Shown here: in pieces, positions 29,039-37,102 of the stretch | Position numbering within the stretch: position 1 is the stretch's first letter | Layout: every line of letters begins with the position of its first letter | Assembly: GCA_030824575.1 (NCBI GenBank) | Contig: JAVBXL010000020.1 | Span: 1-64,000, forward strand | Length of the DNA: 64,000 nucleotides | Direction: 5' to 3' | From: a bacterium | GTDB lineage: Bacteria > Pseudomonadota > Alphaproteobacteria > Sphingomonadales > Sphingomonadaceae | Notes under the pieces: generated by a model | Databases searched by the model: none | The model's input: the letters and a program-made list of their open reading frames with translations, nothing else | What the model was told of the DNA's origin: nothing | Program-made: the position numbers and the translations under genes

Positions 29039-29635
29039 ATGGACATTCGCATTTCCGGGCATCAGGTCGAGACGGGTGAGGCGCTCAAGAGCCATGTCAC
29101 CGACCGTTTGGAGGCCATGGCCGAGAAATATTTCTCCCGCACGATTTCCGCTCAGGTGACTTTTCGCAAGGCACCGCATGGCGCGTTCCACTGCGATATC
29201 GTGTGCCATGTGATGACCGGCCTGATCCTGAAGGGGGCCGGCGAAGCGCAGGAGGCGCATCCATCCTTCGATCAGGCGTCCGAACGGATCGAAAAGCAGC
29301 TGCGCCGCTATATGCGCCGCCTCAAGGACCGCAGCAGCCAGGCGGCCGCCGCAGAAGCGCAGCGGACGAACGGCTATAGCGTCGATGATATCGACGGTGC
29401 TGGCTACACCATCTTCGCCAGCAACCAGGAGGATGAGGAAGAGGCCGCTGACGCCCCGCTGATCGTCGCGGAAACCCGTGTTGACATTCCAGAAGCCAGC
29501 GTGTCGGACGCGGTGATGATGCTGGACTTGCGCAATACCAATGCGCTGTTGTTTCTCAACGCCGGCACATCGGCCTATAATATGGTCTATCGTCGGCATG
29601 ACGGCACCATTGGTTGGGTAGAACCCCGTGGCTGA
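29039..29635 (+). CDS. hpf: Ribosome hibernation-promoting factor (long form)
   Basis: MDIRISGHQVETGEALKSHVTDRLEAMAEKYF; C-terminal DIPEASVSDAVMMLDLRNTNALLFLNAGTSAYNMVYRRHDGTIGWVEPR. Confidence 0.94.
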   Translation: MDIRISGHQVETGEALKSHVTDRLEAMAEKYFSRTISAQVTFRKAPHGAFHCDIVCHVMTGLILKGAGEAQEAHPSFDQASERIEKQLRRYMRRLKDRSSQAAAAEAQRTNGYSVDDIDGAGYTIFASNQEDEEEAADAPLIVAETRVDIPEASVSDAVMMLDLRNTNALLFLNAGTSAYNMVYRRHDGTIGWVEPRG

Positions 29636-29678
29636 TGCCACGGGTGGTGGTTGGGTCGATCCACGCGGTTGATCCTGC

Positions 29679-29733
29679 GCCCGGCCCCGGCCGCCTGTTG
29701 ACCTGATGGTGCGGGCGGCTTATGGGGCCGGGC
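29679..29733 (+). terminator. Long GC-rich stem-loop between hpf and ptsN
   Basis: GCCCGGCCCC (29679-29688)/GGGGCCGGGC (29724-29733) with inner GCCGCC/GGCGGC; followed by TTTCATT. Confidence 0.6.
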
Positions 29734-29794
29734 TTTCATTGTCCGAGGAAAGCGCGAAGACTGTGCCGCGCGGCTCGGCCGTTTCGGATTGACC

Positions 29795-30262
29795 ATGGTT
29801 CATTTCAACGACATCGTTTCGGCCGAAGCGCTCGCCACGGGCCTTTCGGCCAACGGCAAGAAGCAATTATTCCAGAAGATCGCCGCGCTGGCCGCCTGCG
29901 CCTATGATCTGGACGCCGACGAGGTCGGTGACGCCTTGTTCGAACGGGAGCGGCTGGGATCGACCGGCTTTGGCGGCGGCGTCGCCATTCCCCATGCCAA
30001 GATTGCGGGCCTGTCGAAAATGTGCGGCGTGGTCGTGCTGCTCGACCCGGCGGTGCCGTTCGACGCGGTGGACGACGCGCCGGTGGACGTCGTCTTCGCC
30101 CTGCTGTCGCCGGTGGATAGCGGCGCGGAGCATTTGAAGACGCTGGCGCGGGTATCGCGTTATCTGCGCGATGAGGGCCAGGTCACCCGGCTGCGCGGCG
30201 CACAGTCGACCGGGGCGCTCCACGCGCTGCTGGCGGGCGGCGAGGCGCGTGACGCTGCCTGA
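29795..30262 (+). CDS. ptsN: PTS IIA-like nitrogen regulatory protein
   Basis: GLGSTGFGGGVAIPHAKIAGLSKMCGVVVLL EIIA phosphorylation-site region (IPHAK). Confidence 0.92.
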   Translation: MVHFNDIVSAEALATGLSANGKKQLFQKIAALAACAYDLDADEVGDALFERERLGSTGFGGGVAIPHAKIAGLSKMCGVVVLLDPAVPFDAVDDAPVDVVFALLSPVDSGAEHLKTLARVSRYLRDEGQVTRLRGAQSTGALHALLAGGEARDAA

Positions 30263-30725
30263 AACGACGCCCGGTGCCGGCGCGAGCGGCGAAACCGCGC
30301 ATTTCCGCGCGCTGGAGAATCTCTACCGCTCCGCGCCGATCAATCGGCTGTTCCGGTCCGACCTGACGATCAGTGAACCGGGCCGGTCGGTGATCGACTT
30401 CGATGTCGATGAAAGCCAGTTCCACGCCGCGGGCGCGGTGCATGGCACGGTCTATTTCAAGATGCTGGACGATGCGGCCTTCTATGCCGCCAACAGCCTG
30501 GTCAGCGATCGCTTCCTGCTGACCACCGCCTTCAACCTGCTCTTCACCCGGCCGATCGCGCCGGGCCGGATTCGCGCCGAGGGCCGCTGGATCAGCGGCA
30601 AGCGACGGGTCTATGTCGCCGAAGCGAGCCTGATCGATGCGGACGGCGAAGAGGTTGGGCGTGGCACCGGCACTTTCATGCGATCGCAATTTCCGCTCTC
30701 TTCGCTGCCTGGCTATGGCGCCTGA
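30249..30725 (+). CDS. PaaI-family hotdog thioesterase (GTG start)
   Basis: VDESQFHAAGAVHGTVYFKMLDDAAFYAANSLV... hotdog fold pattern. Confidence 0.85.
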   Translation: MTLPETTPGAGASGETAHFRALENLYRSAPINRLFRSDLTISEPGRSVIDFDVDESQFHAAGAVHGTVYFKMLDDAAFYAANSLVSDRFLLTTAFNLLFTRPIAPGRIRAEGRWISGKRRVYVAEASLIDADGEEVGRGTGTFMRSQFPLSSLPGYGA

Positions 30726-31062
30726 GGCCCGGCTCACCAGCGCGATGCTGGTGGGCGCGTTGCGGCGGCGGGTCGCGGCTGCTGGCGGTTTCGCCACGAT
30801 CCTGGTCAAGGGCGACGAGATCAGCGGCGTGATTCTGGTCCAGGCGCTTGAAAAAGGACGCGGATCGGGTCTTTTCGAACGGGTGTCGAACTTTGCTGGG
30901 GGTCATGCGTTAATGCGCTGTGGTCCTTCGGTCGAAGAGGGGCCGGAGGCGCTTGCTCACTATGTAGCGCGCCGGCGCAAGTCGGACCCCGACCTGTGGA
31001 TAATCGAACTCGACATCGCGGAAGCGGAACGGTTTGCCGTGGAAACACTCTGCGATCGTTGA
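30715..31062 (+). CDS. DUF1491 family protein
   Basis: MAPEARLTSAMLVGALRRRVAAAGGFATILVKGDEISGVILVQ. Confidence 0.8.
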   Translation: MAPEARLTSAMLVGALRRRVAAAGGFATILVKGDEISGVILVQALEKGRGSGLFERVSNFAGGHALMRCGPSVEEGPEALAHYVARRRKSDPDLWIIELDIAEAERFAVETLCDR

Positions 31063-31230
31063 CTCATCGCAATGGTTTCGGCACAGGCCCCCCACGCCAA
31101 CGCGCAGGTTGCCGAATTCGCCCATTGGGGGGCGGGGCCGGTAAACACGCAGACGGGGGGCGGCCGAACGTCATAGAATATGCGTTGAAAACGACGTTTC
31201 TGGCCAATAACCGCATGTTTTTGAGTAATA

Positions 31231-31896
31231 ATGAGTTTTCGTCTGAAAGCTGCCATCGCCGCAGCCTTTGCCCTGTCCGCCGCTGCTGCGGTCACGGCGT
31301 CCGACATGTCGATCGCGGGCGAATCGATCGCCACGGCCACCTCTCTCCCCCAGACGTTTCCGCAAACGTCGCCGACTGGCGCGCAATCCGCCGTCATTTT
31401 CGCCGCGCCGCGTGAAATTACGCAGCCGCTGGCATCGGCTACAAAAGCCGACCCCGATTTTTCTGATGTATCCGACGCGCAGGCAACCAGCCTCGCTGCT
31501 CTGGTCGACGCCCAAGGCGCGCCTGAGGAGCTGGACGGCGACATGCATTGCCTCGCCGGTGCGGTCTATTTCGAATCCAAGGGTGAAAGCCTGGAAGGCC
31601 AGTTGGCCGTCGCGCGCGTCATCATCAACCGCGCCAGGTCTGGCCGTTTCGCCGACAGCCTGTGCGGCGTCGTCTATCAGCCCAGCCAGTTCAGCTTCGT
31701 GCGCGGCCACTCGATCCCGGCCGTGCGCGCCGACAGCCGTAGCTGGCGCGAAGCCGTCGCCATCGCCCAGATCGCGATGAACGACAGCTGGGACAGCCGG
31801 GCGGAAGGCGCGCTCTTCTTCCACGCCCGCCGCGTATCGCCGGGCTGGGGCAAGGCCAAGCTGGCGATGATCGACAATCACATCTTCTATCGTTGA
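31231..31896 (+). CDS. SleB-like cell wall hydrolase
   Basis: CLAGAVYFESKGESLEGQLAVARVIINRARSGRFADSLCGVVYQPSQFSF. Confidence 0.9.
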   Translation: MSFRLKAAIAAAFALSAAAAVTASDMSIAGESIATATSLPQTFPQTSPTGAQSAVIFAAPREITQPLASATKADPDFSDVSDAQATSLAALVDAQGAPEELDGDMHCLAGAVYFESKGESLEGQLAVARVIINRARSGRFADSLCGVVYQPSQFSFVRGHSIPAVRADSRSWREAVAIAQIAMNDSWDSRAEGALFFHARRVSPGWGKAKLAMIDNHIFYR

Positions 31897-31940
31897 GGTC
31901 GGGCGCGGGGAACGCGCCGGTTCGCTTTGGCGAGACTTTC

Positions 31941-31972
31941 AGGCCGATTCGGTTCATCCGAATCGGCCTTTT
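31941..31972 (+). terminator. Rho-independent terminator downstream of the SleB-like gene
   Basis: Perfect 12-bp stem AGGCCGATTCGG-TTCAT-CCGAATCGGCCT followed by TTTC. Confidence 0.85.
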
Positions 31973-32004
31973 CATGTGTTCCTGTCTTGTTCTAAGGTGA
32001 CAGG

Positions 32005-32499
32005 ATGAGTAGCGCCCCTATCGATACCTGTTCGCCGCTGACCGACGGCACCGCTTTGGCGGTGGCGCGGGGCACGCTGCGCCTGTTCTTCCGCCACGAC
32101 ATGAGCGGGATATTGGAAGTGCCGCTGCCCAATGGACGCCGCGCCGACATCATGGCGATCGACGGTGCCGGGCGGCTGACCATCGTGGAGATCAAGTGCA
32201 GCCGGGCGGATTTGCTGGGCGACATGAAATGGCCCGACTATTTCGATTATTGCGACCGCTTCTTCTGGGCGGTGCCGGCGGGATTCGACCTTGCCCCGTT
32301 CGAGAGCGAAGCGTTGTGGCCGACGCGCACCGGGTTGATCGTCGCGGACCAATATGACGCCGAACTGGTGCGCCCGGCCCCGGTGGAGCCGCTGGCGGCG
32401 GCGCGGCGCAAGGCAGAGACGCTCCGCTTCGCCCGGCGCGCCGCCCGGCGGTTGACGGCGCTCAGCGACCCGGACCATGTTACGGAACTGGGCTGGTAA
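32005..32499 (+). CDS. MmcB family DNA repair protein
   Basis: GRRADIMAIDGAGRLTIVEIKCSRADLLGDMKWPDYFDYCDRFFWAVP nuclease-like fold. Confidence 0.85.
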   Translation: MSSAPIDTCSPLTDGTALAVARGTLRLFFRHDMSGILEVPLPNGRRADIMAIDGAGRLTIVEIKCSRADLLGDMKWPDYFDYCDRFFWAVPAGFDLAPFESEALWPTRTGLIVADQYDAELVRPAPVEPLAAARRKAETLRFARRAARRLTALSDPDHVTELGW

Positions 32500-32517
32500 G
32501 TCGTCAAGCAGCGTTGA

Positions 32518-33129
32518 TTAAAACACCGGTCCCTGCACCGGCCCCTTGGGCGCGGCGGCGGGTTTGGCGGCGTCGAGCGCTTCGGTGAGGCCCGGCGTGC
32601 GGCCGTCGCGCTTGGCATAGTCGCGGGCGGACATACCGGCCATGGTATCGCGCTTTTCCGGGTTCGCGCCCTGCGCCACCAGCAGGCGGACCAGACCGAC
32701 GTCGCGCAGCTGCACGGCGCGGATTAGCGGAGTTTCACCGCTGTCGTTCACCTTGTCGACCTGCGCCTTGTAAGCGAGCAGCGTGCGCGCGCCTTCCTCG
32801 AACCGGCCCTGCACCGCATCCATCAGCGGGGTGTTGCCGTCATTGTCGGTCAGGTTCGGATTGGCGCCCTTGGCCAGCAGGAAGGTCAGCCAGGTCGCAT
32901 CGCGCCGGGCAACGATGATATGCAGCGCATTTTCGCCGGTGGACACGTCGCGGCTGTTGATGACGGTGGAGCCGGGCTTCTGGATCAGGTCGGTGACCTT
33001 CTCCCCATCCTTGTCCTTCACCGCCTTCAGGAAGTTGTAACTGTCGGAAAATTGCGCCTGTGCGGGGCCAGGGACCAGCAGCGCCAGCGCCATCGAACCC
33101 AGCAATGTGGAAATCAGCTTCGTCTTCAT
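32518..33129 (-). CDS. Exported ankyrin-repeat protein
   Basis: Signal peptide MKTKLISTLLGSMALALLVPGPAQA; ankyrin repeats (GNTPLMDAVQGRFEEGARTLLAY, GETPLIRAVQLRDVGLVRLLVAQGANPE). Confidence 0.85.
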   Translation of the reverse strand: MKTKLISTLLGSMALALLVPGPAQAQFSDSYNFLKAVKDKDGEKVTDLIQKPGSTVINSRDVSTGENALHIIVARRDATWLTFLLAKGANPNLTDNDGNTPLMDAVQGRFEEGARTLLAYKAQVDKVNDSGETPLIRAVQLRDVGLVRLLVAQGANPEKRDTMAGMSARDYAKRDGRTPGLTEALDAAKPAAAPKGPVQGPVF

Positions 33130-33186
33130 CTTGGCGCCCCGTTGCATTTGCAAATCGCGTCCTAGCAGGGCATGGCTGGCCATGCC

Positions 33187-33840
33187 ATGAACAAAGACGC
33201 CGCGCGCTCCATCCTGCCTTCCATTGCCCTGCCCTTCCTCGCGTTGCTGGCTGCCTGCAATATGGGGGCGGGCGGGAACGCATCAAGCGGCGACAGCGAA
33301 CAGGGCGAATTGATCGGCGCGCGGATCGGCGCGCCCTTCACCCTGACCAATCAGGACGGCAAGCCGACCCGGTGGGATGATTATAAGGGCCAGTATCGGC
33401 TGGTCTATTTCGGCTACACCTATTGCCCGGACGTCTGCCCGGTCGACCTGCAACGGATCATGCAGGGCTTTGCCCAGTTCGAGAAGGCCAAGCCGGCGCT
33501 GGCCGCCAAGGTGCAGCCGATGCTGATCAGCGTCGATCCGCAGCGTGATACGCCCGCTGTGCTGAAATCCTATGTCGCCGCCTTCCACCCGCGGCTGATC
33601 GGCCTCACTGGCACGAAGGACCAGATCGCCAAGGTCGCCAAGGATTTCGTGGTGATCTACAATCCCGAAAAGTCTGATGGCGCGACCGATTATATGGTCA
33701 GCCACAGCCGCACGCCCTATCTGTTCGACGGCGAGGGCAAGCCGGTGGCGCTGGTGCCGGTGGACGATCCCGCCACAGCGGACGTGGACGAAGGCGCGCC
33801 GGACAAGGTGCTGGCGTTCCTGGAAAAATGGGTCAAGTGA
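33187..33840 (+). CDS. SCO family protein (copper/thioredoxin-like lipoprotein)
   Basis: Lipobox LLAAC; YFGYTYCPDVCPVDLQRI. Confidence 0.93.
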   Translation: MNKDAARSILPSIALPFLALLAACNMGAGGNASSGDSEQGELIGARIGAPFTLTNQDGKPTRWDDYKGQYRLVYFGYTYCPDVCPVDLQRIMQGFAQFEKAKPALAAKVQPMLISVDPQRDTPAVLKSYVAAFHPRLIGLTGTKDQIAKVAKDFVVIYNPEKSDGATDYMVSHSRTPYLFDGEGKPVALVPVDDPATADVDEGAPDKVLAFLEKWVK

Positions 33841-34265
33841 CGAACTTCTGGGAAAAACCCCTCGACAAGCTCGACAAGGTCGAGTGGGAAGCGCTGTGCG
33901 ACGGCTGCGGCAAATGTTGCCTGCACAAGGCGGAGGATGAGGAGACGGGACGGATCTATCCGACCAACGTCGCCTGCCGCCTGCTCGACCGGCAGAGCGG
34001 ACAGTGCAGCAATTACAAGGATCGGCGCAAATTCGTCCCAGATTGCGTGCGGCTGACCCCGGCGAAGGTCAGGCAGATCGGCTGGCTGCCCAGGACATGC
34101 GCCTACCGGCTGCGCGAAGAGGGATTGCCGCTGCCCGATTGGCATTATCTGATCTGCGGCGACCGGGAAGCGGTGCATCGCGCGCAGGAATCGGTGCGTG
34201 GCTGGACCATCGCGGAGGCCGATGCGGGCGATTGGGAAAATCATCTTGTCGACCGCGAAATCTGA
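33828..34265 (+). CDS. YcgN family cysteine cluster protein
   Basis: WEALCDGCGKCCLHKAEDEETG...CRLLDRQSGQCSNYKDR. Confidence 0.92.
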   Translation: MGQVTNFWEKPLDKLDKVEWEALCDGCGKCCLHKAEDEETGRIYPTNVACRLLDRQSGQCSNYKDRRKFVPDCVRLTPAKVRQIGWLPRTCAYRLREEGLPLPDWHYLICGDREAVHRAQESVRGWTIAEADAGDWENHLVDREI

Positions 34266-34962
34266 TCCTGACGTAGCGATCCTGATCGACGGCGTGGCGA
34301 TGCCGGTGCTGGTGCGCCGGTCGGCGAGGGCGCGGGCCTATCGGCTGACGATCGACAGCACGCGCGGCGCGCTGCGTCTGTCGCTACCGACGCGCGCGAA
34401 CCTGAAGAAGGCGCTCGGCTGGGCGCAGGATCATGAAGGCTGGGTGCGCGCGCAGATGGCCAAGCAGCCCGCCATCACCCGACTGGACCATGGCGCGGTC
34501 TTCCCGCTGGAGGGGCGCGAGGTGACGATCCATTGGGTCGAGGGCACGACCCGCACGATCAAACTGGAGGGCGACCGGCTGTTGCTGGGCGGCGCAGCGG
34601 AATCGGTGGGCGCGCGCGTGCAGCGCTGGCTCGTCAACCGCGCCAAAGCGGTGCTGGAGACGGAAAGTCATGCCATGGCGCATGACCATGGCCTGATCGT
34701 CGCATCGGTCGGCGTCGGCGACACGCGCAGCCGCTGGGGCAGTTGCGCCTCGTCCGGGGCGATCCGCTATAGCTGGCGGCTGATCCTGGCCCCGCCGGAG
34801 GTGCGCCGGGCGACCGTCGCGCATGAACTGGCGCATCTGCTGCACATGGATCACAGCCCCGCCTTTCACGCGGCCCATGCGCGCATCTATGGCGCCGATC
34901 CGCGCCCCGCGCGGGCATGGCTGCGGGCGCATGGCGCGGGCCTGCACCGCTATCGGGGCTGA
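34222..34962 (+). CDS. M48/YgjP-type metallopeptidase (DUF45)
   Basis: RWGSCASSGAIRYSWRLILAPPEVRRATVAHELAHLLHMDHSPAF (HELAH zinc motif). Confidence 0.92.
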   Translation: MRAIGKIILSTAKSDPDVAILIDGVAMPVLVRRSARARAYRLTIDSTRGALRLSLPTRANLKKALGWAQDHEGWVRAQMAKQPAITRLDHGAVFPLEGREVTIHWVEGTTRTIKLEGDRLLLGGAAESVGARVQRWLVNRAKAVLETESHAMAHDHGLIVASVGVGDTRSRWGSCASSGAIRYSWRLILAPPEVRRATVAHELAHLLHMDHSPAFHAAHARIYGADPRPARAWLRAHGAGLHRYRG

Positions 34963-34965
34963 GGC

Positions 34966-35226
34966 ATGGCGCGGCGGAAACGCATTCTGACCGCCACGAT
35001 GGCGGACGGCTATGTCAAGACGATCGGGCCGACGGCTGATCCCTTCACCCATTATTGGCGGATCGTCGCGGTGCTGGACAATGGCAAGACCGAAGTCTTC
35101 TGGGGCCATGTACGCTCGCTGGCGGAGGCGAAGAAGAAGCGCGCGGCCGCAGCGGACGGGGCGAAGATGCGCGGGTGGAAGCGGTACGACTTCGAGATTG
35201 CGGAACTGGTGGAGACGCAGGCTTGA
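34966..35226 (+). CDS. Hypothetical protein (86 aa)
   Basis: Compact ORF directly after the metallopeptidase; DPFTHYWRIVAVLDNGKTEVFWGHVRSLAEAKKKR. Confidence 0.7.
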   Translation: MARRKRILTATMADGYVKTIGPTADPFTHYWRIVAVLDNGKTEVFWGHVRSLAEAKKKRAAAADGAKMRGWKRYDFEIAELVETQA

Positions 35227-35241
35227 CCTGAAACACAACAA

Positions 35242-35331
35242 CCGTTCGGGCTGAGCCTGTCGAAGGGCTGTCCTTCTTAACCAACGTCTCGGCAGAAAAG
35301 TGCGGGGCTTCGACAGGCTCAGCCCGAACGG
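35242..35331. repeat. Interspersed inverted repeat, perfect 24-bp arms
   Basis: CCGTTCGGGCTGAGCCTGTCGAAG (35242-35265) and its exact reverse complement (35308-35331). Confidence 0.95.
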
Positions 35332-35347
35332 CATTTATTATGTGCTC

Positions 35348-36187
35348 TTAGCGTCGGTGCGGCCAAACACCGGACTCGTCACCGGCGCAATTATGCGCGC
35401 CATCGCGCAGATGCGGCAGGCCGCATGTCCGGCAGGTGACATAGTCGCCCGGTTTCAGCCCATGGCCGACCGCAACCCGTTCGTCGAACACATAGCAGTC
35501 GCCCTGCCAGCGGCTCTCGGCCTCCGGCACCTCCTCCAGATAGCGCAAGATACCGCCCCTGAGGTGATAGACGTCATCGAACCCGCGCGCCTTGACCAGC
35601 GCGGTAGATTTTTCGCAGCGTATGCCGCCGGTGCAGAACATCGCGATCTTGGGTGCGCGGCCCTGTGCTTTCAGGTCGGCGGCGAAGGCGTCGAACCATT
35701 CGGGAAATTCGCGGAAGGAGCGGGTTTCCGGGTCGATCGCCCCTGCGAACGTGCCCACCGCCACCTCATAGGCGTTGCGCGTGTCGATGACGACCGTGTC
35801 GGGATCGGCGATCAGCGCGTTCCATTCGACAGGGTCGAGATGGGTGCCGGCCTGGCTCGCCGGGTCGAGATCGCCTACGCCCAGCGTCACGATTTCCGCC
35901 TTCACCTTCACCTTCATCCGGGCGAAGGGCGCGGCGTCGGCCCAGGAATATTTGACATCGACGTCGGCGCAGCCTGGCAGAGCGCGGATATGGGCGACCA
36001 GCGCGGCGACCGCATCGGCATCACCCGCGACGGTGCCGTTGATCCCCTCCCCCGCCAGGATCAGCGTGCCGCACATGCCCAGATCGGCGCAGCGCGCGCG
36101 CAGGTCGACGGCGATCGCATCCGGGTCGGGAAAGCGGGCGAAACAATAGAGGGCGGCAACGGTGTAGGCGGGCGGACTTGCGGACAT
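35348..36187 (-). CDS. trhO: Rhodanese-related tRNA uridine(34) hydroxylase TrhO
   Basis: GTLILAGEGINGTVAG, VIDTRNAYEVAVGTFAGAIDPET, MFCTGGIRCEKSTALV, C-terminal Cys cluster. Confidence 0.93.
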   Translation of the reverse strand: MSASPPAYTVAALYCFARFPDPDAIAVDLRARCADLGMCGTLILAGEGINGTVAGDADAVAALVAHIRALPGCADVDVKYSWADAAPFARMKVKVKAEIVTLGVGDLDPASQAGTHLDPVEWNALIADPDTVVIDTRNAYEVAVGTFAGAIDPETRSFREFPEWFDAFAADLKAQGRAPKIAMFCTGGIRCEKSTALVKARGFDDVYHLRGGILRYLEEVPEAESRWQGDCYVFDERVAVGHGLKPGDYVTCRTCGLPHLRDGAHNCAGDESGVWPHRR

Positions 36188-36253
36188 GACCAGCGCCTAT
36201 AGGGCTTTGCGCGCCCTCTTGAAAGCCGGGGCGTTGAGGCGCATAGCCGGGCG

Positions 36254-36913
36254 ATGGTTCCCCTTTCGTTCGCAGGTCATGCCTTCATGGCCCTGCCCGA
36301 GGCCGCGCTTTATTGGCCGGCGCAGCGGGCGCTGCTGGTCGCCGACCTGCATTTCGAAAAGGCAAGCTGGTATGCCCGCTTCGGCCAGTTCTTGCCGCCG
36401 CATGACAGCGAAGCGACGCTGGACGTGATCGAGGCGCTGGTGGCGCGCACCGGGGCGCAGGCGGTCTGGTCGCTGGGGGACAGCTTCCATGACGCCGATG
36501 GCGCCGCCCGGCTGGACCCGCGGGCCAGGGATCGATTATTTTCCCTTACGGAAAGGCTGGACTGGATCTGGATTACCGGCAATCATGACGTCGGTGTCGC
36601 GACCATGCCCGGCGGAAAACGGGTGGCAGAGGCGCAGGTCGAGGGGATCTGGTTGCGGCATGAGGCGGAGGCGGACGATCCGCGCCCCGAAATATCCGGC
36701 CACTTCCACCCCAAGCTACGCCTCTCGCTGCGCGGTCGGCATGTGTCGCGGCGATGCTTCGTGGGGTCGGCGACTAAGCTGATCCTGCCTGCGCTGGGCG
36801 CGCTGACAGGGGGACTGGATGCCGGTCATGGAGAGATTCGCCGCGCCGTGGGGCCGGGAGCGGCCGCTCTGGTGCCGGTCGCGGACCGATTATTGCGCTT
36901 TCCCTTATCGTAA
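36254..36913 (+). CDS. pdeM: Ligase-associated DNA damage response endonuclease PdeM (metallophosphoesterase)
   Basis: LYWPAQRALLVADLHFEKASWYARFGQFLPPHDSEATL, SLGDSFHD, GNHD, SGHFHPK. Confidence 0.88.
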   Translation: MVPLSFAGHAFMALPEAALYWPAQRALLVADLHFEKASWYARFGQFLPPHDSEATLDVIEALVARTGAQAVWSLGDSFHDADGAARLDPRARDRLFSLTERLDWIWITGNHDVGVATMPGGKRVAEAQVEGIWLRHEAEADDPRPEISGHFHPKLRLSLRGRHVSRRCFVGSATKLILPALGALTGGLDAGHGEIRRAVGPGAAALVPVADRLLRFPLS

Positions 36914-36943
36914 GGCGACGTTACGGAAAGCAGATGTTAAGCC

Positions 36944-36959
36944 GTTGCCTATAGGCAAC
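36944..36959. promoter_or_regulatory. 16-bp perfect palindrome upstream of the TonB-dependent receptor
   Basis: GTTGCCTATAGGCAAC. Confidence 0.5.
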
Positions 36960-37102
36960 AGAGCCGGATCATTCGGTCGTCAGCTGCGCCAAAAGGCGCA
37001 GAAAAGCTGGGCTCTATTGCCTTCGCCCTGCTGTGGCCGCATAATCACCCACAGTTCCGACGCGGCGAAAAGTCGCGCGGACCAGGAGAGGATTAGCCAA
37101 TC

